DNA from: Fomes fomentarius
Lineage: Eukaryota; Basidiomycota; Agaricomycetes; Polyporales; Polyporaceae
Direction: 5' to 3'
Assembly (NCBI GenBank): GCA_022606135.1
Contig: JABYQN010000008.1
Span: 1,674,001-1,738,000, forward strand
Length of the DNA: 64,000 nucleotides
A program made the position numbers and the translations under genes. This document shows positions 57,898-64,000 of the stretch, piece by piece. The notes under the pieces were generated by a model, which worked only from the letters and a program-made list of their open reading frames with translations, did no database searches and was not told the origin of the DNA. The stretch's first letter is position 1; each line of letters starts with the position of its first letter.

Positions 57898-60041
57898 TTA
57901 ATCCTCCCACTCATCCGAGTCCGAATCCGAGTCATAGTACCCTGAGTTATCCGTCTCGCTCACGTCCTCGTCGATGCCGTATTCGCCGATGTCAACCCCA
58001 AGATCGTCCCAAAGCGCAGCAAAGTCTGCGCCGCGCATAGCGCAGAAGCCAGCCCGGAACAACGGGTTGTTCGTCAACGTGAACCCATCCCCCAACCCAA
58101 AGTCGACAATCCTGAAGCTCGGCTCGTCGAGCGAGCGCTCTGTCGGAGGCGCGGACAGAGGACCGGGTTGTATGAGGAGCTTGTCCGCAGAGAGGCTACC
58201 GTGAATGAAGCCTGACTCGTGGAACAAGTTGAGAAGCATCAGGAGAAGCATCCTGTACCGGGGTCGTCGTATGTCAGCTATGTATATTCTCAAATACGGC
58301 GGAAGGAGAGAGGTGAATGAAGACGGGGGAGGACGTACTTCTGGGCCTTCGTGATGCCCGCCGGATCGACGGGGTCGCCGCAATCCTCGATCAACAAGAT
58401 TGGGCACGGCACATCGTAAGCCTGGTGATCGCCATCAGGGCCACAGTCGTTTGCAAACAGCCCATCCTCGTGGCCCTCGAGGACCGGGACGTAGTACCCG
58501 TAGAACCTGGGGATTGTCGGAGGAACTTCAACCTGCGCGAGGTCTCCACGCGAGAAGCGGAGTTGAGCTGGGGGTGGCTTGTTCTCTCCTGCTGAGGAAG
58601 CGTCCTTGGATTTGAACGTTTTCTTCATCAAGCTGCGGAGCATCTTCTTTACGGGCCCTTTGTGGCTCGACTTTCCTTTGCCCATCGACGGCTGCTTCTC
58701 CTTGCCGTCAGTCTCTTGCGACGGTGCAGAGTTGGACGCGGACGCAGATGGGTTTGCGCCTGACGTGGAAGCCTTGGTTTTGTTCTCCTCAACGTACTCG
58801 AGCATGGTCCCGCGCATGTGTCGAGGTAGCGTCACCATGTACGTCTTCATATAATCCTCCGGGACCGCCTGGTACATGCGGGCCTCTTGGTTGATCTGAG
58901 AATGGGCGCCGCAGACTGACACCGGGATCTTCGCGACCACACGGGAGCGACGGGGGACACCGTCAGCAGGCTTGTACGCGAACTCGATCGGCGCCCTGTA
59001 GACGTCGGAGTGAGCGCTGCGGGCGATCTGGTTGCCACCGGAGAGATAAAGGGTAGCCGTGCCTCGGGGAGGGTTGTGATCCGTTGTTGCACGTAGAGGC
59101 GAGACTTCTTGTCCCTTCACGGTCAGTTCTGCGTTGACCCGGATGTAGCGGATGGGAGAGACAGAAGTGGGGATGGTTTGCGAGATGCGGTGGGGGTCGT
59201 GTACGTAGAGATCGTCAGGAAGCTCGTGGCTAGGAATCAAAACATCTAGGGCTGCCAGACCAGCTAGAGAATAAGCGCCGACTTCATGGTCGGCGAGGGT
59301 GCTGGCAATGGGGGCAACCTGCACATCCTAGCGGACAGCGATGATGAGAGGGGAGGCGAGAAGTAGGAGGTAGTGAATGAGGATTAGTTAGTGAGCAGAA
59401 GACCAGGAATCACTCACAATGTCGTCCGATAGCGAATATCTTGGGGCGAGGCCGGGCGGAGAGAGGTCGTTCGCGGGCGAGTTGCTCGAGTTCGAGCCGT
59501 AACCTTCGGTGATCGGCGAGTCGTCAGTGGATGGCGAAATCTTCTCGACCTTGAAAGAAAGGTCTGTAGAGAGTTTGGAGAGCGGAAGTGGGTGTGAAGC
59601 GGAGTCCGACTCCCTAACCATCTGGTTCTTCAAGCCGATCGAGCCTCGGAGGCTCGGGACTGGGGTCGGTGGGGGAACGGGCGGGAAGTATTCGTCGGCG
59701 TCGAGCGTAGGAAACTGAGCAGCAGCCATATTGGAGGGTTTTGGTCGCAAGTACTGCGTCAGATTCAAAGTGAAGGGCGAGAATGCAGAAGCGCGGGAGC
59801 GCGCCTGCGTTTTGAGCTGCCCGTAAGCGGCTTTTGGCGCCGGTTTAACCGACGGTGCGCTGTTGGCGTGGAGCCGGGAGAGCAACCTGCCACGCTGGTT
59901 GCCATGGCTGGAGGGCCGGGATGTGGGGTTGGGAAGGGGTTCGTCGATGTAGTCGAAATGATGGACCGAGCCGTTCTTGGACTTCGATGGATAGTTTGGA
60001 CCACGTTCAGACGACCGGCGAGTGAACCTAGCGTTAGGCAT
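57898..60041 (-). CDS. Kinase-like protein K5 with long Ser-rich N-terminus
   Basis: Exons 60041-59418, 59327-58339 and 58252-57898 give 655 aa. Residues 1-208 are Ser/Pro/Arg-rich and probably disordered, unlike the N-terminal module of K1-K3. The fold starts with linker LDVLIPSHELPDDLYVHDP, then NQIARSAHSDVYRA (glycines lost), VVAKIPV (lysine kept), QINQEARMY (glutamate kept), a basic Ser-rich insertion of about 100 residues (KSSHKGPVKKMLRSLMKKTF), PRFYGYY, hinge ILLIEDCGDP. After the family intron come FIHGSLSADKLLIQPGP and IVDFGLG. His of HRD is present, but Asp is Ser and the metal-binding Asn is Lys; DFG is intact. The acidic tail ends DSDSDSDEWED. The first intron (59328-59417) joins the Ser-rich exon in phase. 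If that splice is wrong, 59418-60041 would be a separate gene. Confidence 0.75.
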
Positions 60042-61471
60042 CGTAGTCTTGAGGTCTTGAGATGTTGTACTCCGCCTACTACAACCCGATATCGATGCTG
60101 ATCTGTAGTCAATCGAGGACCACTGCGTTGAAGGCAATCAGTCTTGTTTGCGGTCTACTGAGCGGTGGGATCTTGTCGTCGCAGGCGGGAGTCGAGTCTG
60201 CGACGTCTCCGTCTTGCTGATATACAGAGGATCAGCCACGATGTGTGGCCGTTGTGGCCTTACGGAGGCTGGACTCAGGGGCATTACCATTCGACGATCG
60301 CTTGAGTGAGAAGTTTGACATGCCCGATAAGGCGACGAAACCCACCAGTCTGACTAGAACCCTGTCGGATCCGCACTGAGTTCTTGCGACGGTGGCTGAT
60401 CCTACTCATGAACAACGGAGAAGCTGGCGTCCGTTGGCTCCGAATGCATACCTAGAAGGATGCCAGCTCACGGTCGCAGCGTCAAGACAAGGATAAGCCT
60501 CGGGGCCACACCTGCAAGACGCACGGGTGCAATTAGCCCACGAGGTTCGGCGAAGATCAAGAACAGATCGAGGCCATGCTCACCACACGAGAACAGATGA
60601 CGCAGGTGCCACCCACCAGATGCTCATGTATGTGGAGTACTATACTCGCTAGTTTCCGCAGACAGCAGACAGCTCATCACGCCTTCGACAAGGATGGAAA
60701 TAAAGTGAATTCTAGTGGTACGTAAGGTAAGTGTGTGGGGTGATAGATAGAGCAACAGAGGGGCATAAGAAGACCCCGAACGTCGCTGAGGAAGGGTCAG
60801 TAACTACGTCCGAACTCGAAAGAAGCAAAAGCCGAGCCAATGCAAGCGACTCGAAGAGAGAAAGTCCGCAAAGCCATAGACAACTCGGAAAGTCCGACGA
60901 AAGGGATAGGGTGTTGTGAAGGGATGATACAATGCTCGGGATTTCAACGGATACATGGGCAATACACAATGAATGGCTCTTGAGTCGTCGGAAGTCGTGG
61001 AAAGGTCACACGAAGTATTCGGCGAGTCGTGATCGAGGCATTGGAGGACGAGTCATCCCCGGTATACGTCGTGAAAGTCTCGTTGGTCGTCGTTGGATCT
61101 GCGAGCAAGATTATCAGCGGATCCTGCTCGACAAGGCCACAATATCGTGCGCAAGCCACAAATAGCATGGATGAACACCGATATTCGTGCGATACGGCGA
61201 TGTCTATCAGCACGTCAATCTCACGTAAGCCAGTCTATTATCCAGCGAAGACCAGGCTTTCAAGCAAGATAACAGACTGCTTCCTTGAGCTCAGTGCATG
61301 CCGGGCTTTGGCCGTCTTGCAGACGCGCTGTAATCACAAGACCCAGGAGAGAGGAAGACACCTACGTGGCGAGTCATGATAAGTTTCGCCATGGACATGG
61401 GCGCCCGTGAATCATACGGTTGTGTGACTGGGAGAGTATGAGACGACGAGGGCGAGAGACGGGCAAGGGGT
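60042..61471. other. Intergenic region, about 1.4 kb
   Basis: Upstream of K5 and downstream of the minus-strand membrane protein. ORFs are under 120 codons on both strands and lack motifs. No gene is called. Confidence 0.5.
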
Positions 61472-62071
61472 CTACACACCGAATCGCGAACGGCTGACTT
61501 GCCAGTCCATCCTCGTCAGCTCCGTACCGCCGACATAGCCTTTGGGCTCCTCTAACTGCTCATCCTCACCGATGAGGGAGTCTAATGAGAAGGAGACAGG
61601 GAGGCCGCTCCAATTCCAGAGTGGGCTCTTGCCGGAAGTGATGCTCATGTCTGGAGCCGGGGTGTCGACCCCTGACTCGACTCTATGCGCGAGGCGGTGG
61701 AGGGAGCCGGAGCCGACACAGACGACGGCGAGTACGGAGGTGAGGAAGGAGAAGACTAAGAGGAGCTGGAGAAGTGAGAGCGAGAGAATTTCGCTCATGG
61801 TCGATAGCCGTAGACGGGGTGATGCCGGGGAGGCCTGCGTCGACGTCTGCTGGAGAGTGCTAGCAGCACTGGCGGACGCGGCGAATGATGAGCTCGACAG
61901 CTGTCGTGGTTGTCGAAGCGGGGAGAGCGGCGACGACAAGCACTGGAGGTGGGAGCTGAGAGGAGCGAATCCCACCCCAGCCGTTGCTATCTTTGCCTGC
62001 GCACTCATCCCGGCAACGCCCGGCTGAGCACTGTTACCCACCGCCTTCATCGCGCCTTCTCTCGTCGCCAT
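61472..62071 (-). CDS. Small single-pass membrane protein, unknown
   Basis: An uninterrupted ORF of 199 aa. From residue 92 it reads MSEILSLSLLQLLLVFSFL, a hydrophobic segment of about 24 residues ending VLAVVCVG, followed by a hydrophilic tail with acidic patches (LIGEDEQLEEPKG) and the end SRSRFGV. An internal ATG at 61798 (MSEIL) would give a 108-aa protein that starts right at the membrane anchor. The preceding 91 residues are Ser/Ala/Pro-rich and may be translated 5' leader. I favour the short form biologically but give the full ORF. No family is recognised. It stands alone on its strand between K5 and the K6 pseudogene. Confidence 0.5.
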   Translation of the reverse strand: MATREGAMKAVGNSAQPGVAGMSAQAKIATAGVGFAPLSSHLQCLSSPLSPLRQPRQLSSSSFAASASAASTLQQTSTQASPASPRLRLSTMSEILSLSLLQLLLVFSFLTSVLAVVCVGSGSLHRLAHRVESGVDTPAPDMSITSGKSPLWNWSGLPVSFSLDSLIGEDEQLEEPKGYVGGTELTRMDWQVSRSRFGV

Positions 62072-62677
62072 CCTGTTTCTGTCGTCGTCGTCGTCGGACT
62101 CGTTGATTTGCTCGCTGTTTTGCTCTGGCTGCTCTGCCTCGGGTATTCTCTTGCTGGGTGTGCAAAGGGGCAGGTACCACGCCCTCTGTCGATCTCGCGG
62201 CTCTACCGTTGCCAGGCTCTACGAAGGTGTCTCAAACGCGTGCCATTCATATGTTGTACCAGGTAAGCGGTTCACGGTAATGTATTGCTATGCTACAGAG
62301 ACCAGGCAACATTTTTCAATGAATGTATTCAATGCTTGACTGGACGACAACTTCTTTGCACGTCTGGACCTGGAAGTTCTGCCCTCACGTTCATCCTCCC
62401 ACCAATCATCGAGATTATGAGTGTGGAAGCTTATGAGCAGTCCTCCCGTTCCTTTCTCTATCCTGCTACTGGGCCGTCAAATCGTTAGCTCAACCTTGCA
62501 TAGATGGTCTGAAGCGTGGTCAACATCCCTGCGCTATAGATTGAGTTCAAATGACATAGAATGTAGTGCATCGCGGCGGGACAAAAGCCTTTGTCTTGCG
62601 GCGGCCTGGGCGTTCGTTCGTATGTATACCACAGTCTCTCATCCTACCAACAACCAACCACCAACCTCACGAACACG
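62072..62677. other. Intergenic region with CGT-type microsatellite
   Basis: Divergent promoters of the membrane protein (-) and K6 (+). A gtcgtcgtcgtcg run lies near 62082-62096. Nothing else is seen. Confidence 0.5.
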
Positions 62678-63447
62678 ATGCTCAATTTGCTGCGCGAGCT
62701 TCCCCGAAACGTATACGAACGGTCCCCTTCAAAGCGTCGCTCCAGCTCCTCTATCCCAGTCACGCTACTACCAAAGTATGTGGCCCCAAACGTGGACAGC
62801 ATCCCTGCTCTGAACGTAACCATACGGGATGAATGCCTCCCGGACGACCTGATGGTTTACGACCGATTGGGCCTTACGGGACGTATCGCTCAGACCCCAA
62901 TTCACTATGCGCGGTTCTACCCTGTCCTGCCTCGAGACTCGAGTGGCTTCCCGAATGGCAAGCGAGGACGCATGCCCAAGTACTTCTCGGGCCCCTGCGC
63001 CATGTGGCTCATCTGTACCTTGATTGTGCAGCACAGCTCTCTAGTGGATCGCAAAGTGTGGTTCTACGGACGCCGGTTGTGCTGCCCGATTACCTCGATG
63101 GGCGGGATGAAGGGAAGACCAGCATGGTCTCCGTGGTGGTGAAGTTGGCACGTGGTGTATGTGGCGCGCATCAACGCCTCATGGAAGAAGCAAGCCTCTT
63201 CAGCAGCGTGTCGCGCATGTTCGCAACCACAGCGCACTGCTATGACGCGGCCTTGGACGGTAACGTGGACTTCGGAGTGGACGACATCCCCAAGTTCTAC
63301 GGCTGTTATCTCCCAGTGCGGAGGGATGGCTCGATGAAAATCCGAGCTCACGACGATGGGTGTAATGAGGAGTGCGAGCGCGAGATAATGTGGGCATCGC
63401 CCATCCTGCTCTTGGAGGAATGCGAGGAGACGATCAGCGCGGATTAG
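62678..63447 (+). pseudogene. Kinase-like paralog K6, pseudogene
   Basis: The ATG at 62678 opens a reading frame with the family linker (PALNVTIRDECLPDDLMVYD, then FYPVLP). The family continues in another frame from about 62990 (HVAHLYLD, VVVKLAR with the lysine, LMEEASLF with the glutamate, PKFYGCYLP, ILLLEECEE), so a one-base frameshift lies between about 62950 and 63000. At the point where the paralogs have the codon CAG and the conserved splice donor (gatcagag|gt), this copy has TAG (63445-63447), and the donor gt is lost. The catalytic-loop exon is not recognisable downstream; a faint RQGIDYIHYTRCN remnant follows near 63510-63550. It lacks the N-terminal module, like K4. Three independent lesions make it clearly non-functional. 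Confidence 0.8.
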
Positions 63448-64000
63448 ATTTGTGCGTACTATTGTCGCTGTCTTACCTGAGTACACGCGTTCATGGGTAT
63501 GGTGGTTAGACAGGGCATCGATTACATCCATTATACACGTTGCAACATGTGCGTCCCCCGTTTCTGCTGTAGCCTTTCGAGGTTGACGTGCGTTGCAGGC
63601 GGTGTTTGTCCCTGCTTGAACGAGACATCACGATTTTGGCGTCGATGACTCGGTGTGCGAGTCAGATCCAGATTGAGTCACCCGATCGTCCAGGGAAAGG
63701 TACGAGGGGATTCCTTTGAACGGTTCACGACCGAATCGTGTCGTCGGTGCTTGGGGTGAATCGGTGGGGCACCTCCGGCGAGAACAATTTTGCATATTCG
63801 ATTGTATGGATTTGTTATAGAGGGAGGCCGATCCAGGAACACTCCGTGAAGGTATGCACGCATGGTCGAATTATCGAAGACTGGCAGGGAGCTGGTATTA
63901 GCGCTCGAGGACAATTACTCTGGTCGGACAATGACTTGGCATTAACCGGTGCGTCATTCATGGCTAGATTTGGCGCCATGGCCGCTGTGGTCCACGTTCG
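63448..64000. other. Downstream region to the window end
   Basis: Contains the possible remnant of the lost K6 second exon (around 63510-63550) and no other support for genes. Confidence 0.5.

Noticed and set aside
61542..62027. A plus-strand ORF opposite the membrane protein
   Set aside because: It is antisense to a frame with a clear hydrophobic anchor and has no motif of its own.
26437..63447. Calling K1-K6 active protein kinases or FunK1-type fungal kinases
   Set aside because: The catalytic Asp of HRD is Ser in every copy that retains the loop, whereas FunK1 proteins, as I recall them, keep it. The fold resemblance is accepted, the activity is not.
1..64000. tRNA, rRNA, CRISPR or bacterial origin features
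   Set aside because: None recognised on reading. The intron-rich genes show nuclear fungal DNA. Short tRNA genes could be missed by eye; a covariance-model scan would settle it.

Overview
The window is fungal nuclear DNA, most likely from a polypore-type basidiomycete (Agaricomycetes). Genes are broken by many short GT-AG introns, mostly 35-75 bp. The recognisable families (Spt5 with TPNPY/TPAW tail repeats, cyclophilin, CYP40, OCRL-type 5-phosphatase, arrestin-like, F-box, HET) are all eukaryotic. No rRNA, tRNA or CRISPR array was recognised. Gene models come from reading splice sites by eye; no alignment was run.

Layout. 0.2-6 kb: SPT5 (+), then an unknown 266-aa protein (-). 6-12 kb: gene-poor, with two decayed copies of a dispersed repeat. 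12-14 kb: a single-domain cyclophilin with an 828-bp intron. 14.9-25.8 kb: two tandem copies of a 5-6 kb segment, each with an F-box gene; the first copy is dead and the second intact. 26.4-28.6 kb: the first member (K1) of a kinase-like family. 29-45 kb: a housekeeping block with an Stf2/Tma10-like protein, a 23-exon OCRL-like inositol 5-phosphatase containing a 4-nt microexon, an arrestin-like gene, CYP40 and a 95-aa conserved small protein. 45-51 kb: a decayed HET gene, a second pseudogene, a 1.5-kb near-perfect palindrome of foldback-transposon design, and a three-exon gene for a Doc/Fic-family protein of bacterial type whose start codon lies 28 bp from the palindrome. 51-64 kb: four minus-strand kinase-like paralogs (K2-K5), a small membrane protein and a broken sixth paralog (K6).

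The most unusual content is the kinase-like family and its setting. All members keep the beta-3 lysine and alpha-C glutamate, K1-K5 share one intron at the same codon and phase, and the catalytic-loop aspartate is serine in all five. That points to a lineage-expanded pseudokinase family with stepwise loss of the remaining catalytic motifs. It sits beside HET, Doc and foldback sequences, a setting that resembles a fast-evolving fungal self/non-self or defence island. That last reading is inference.
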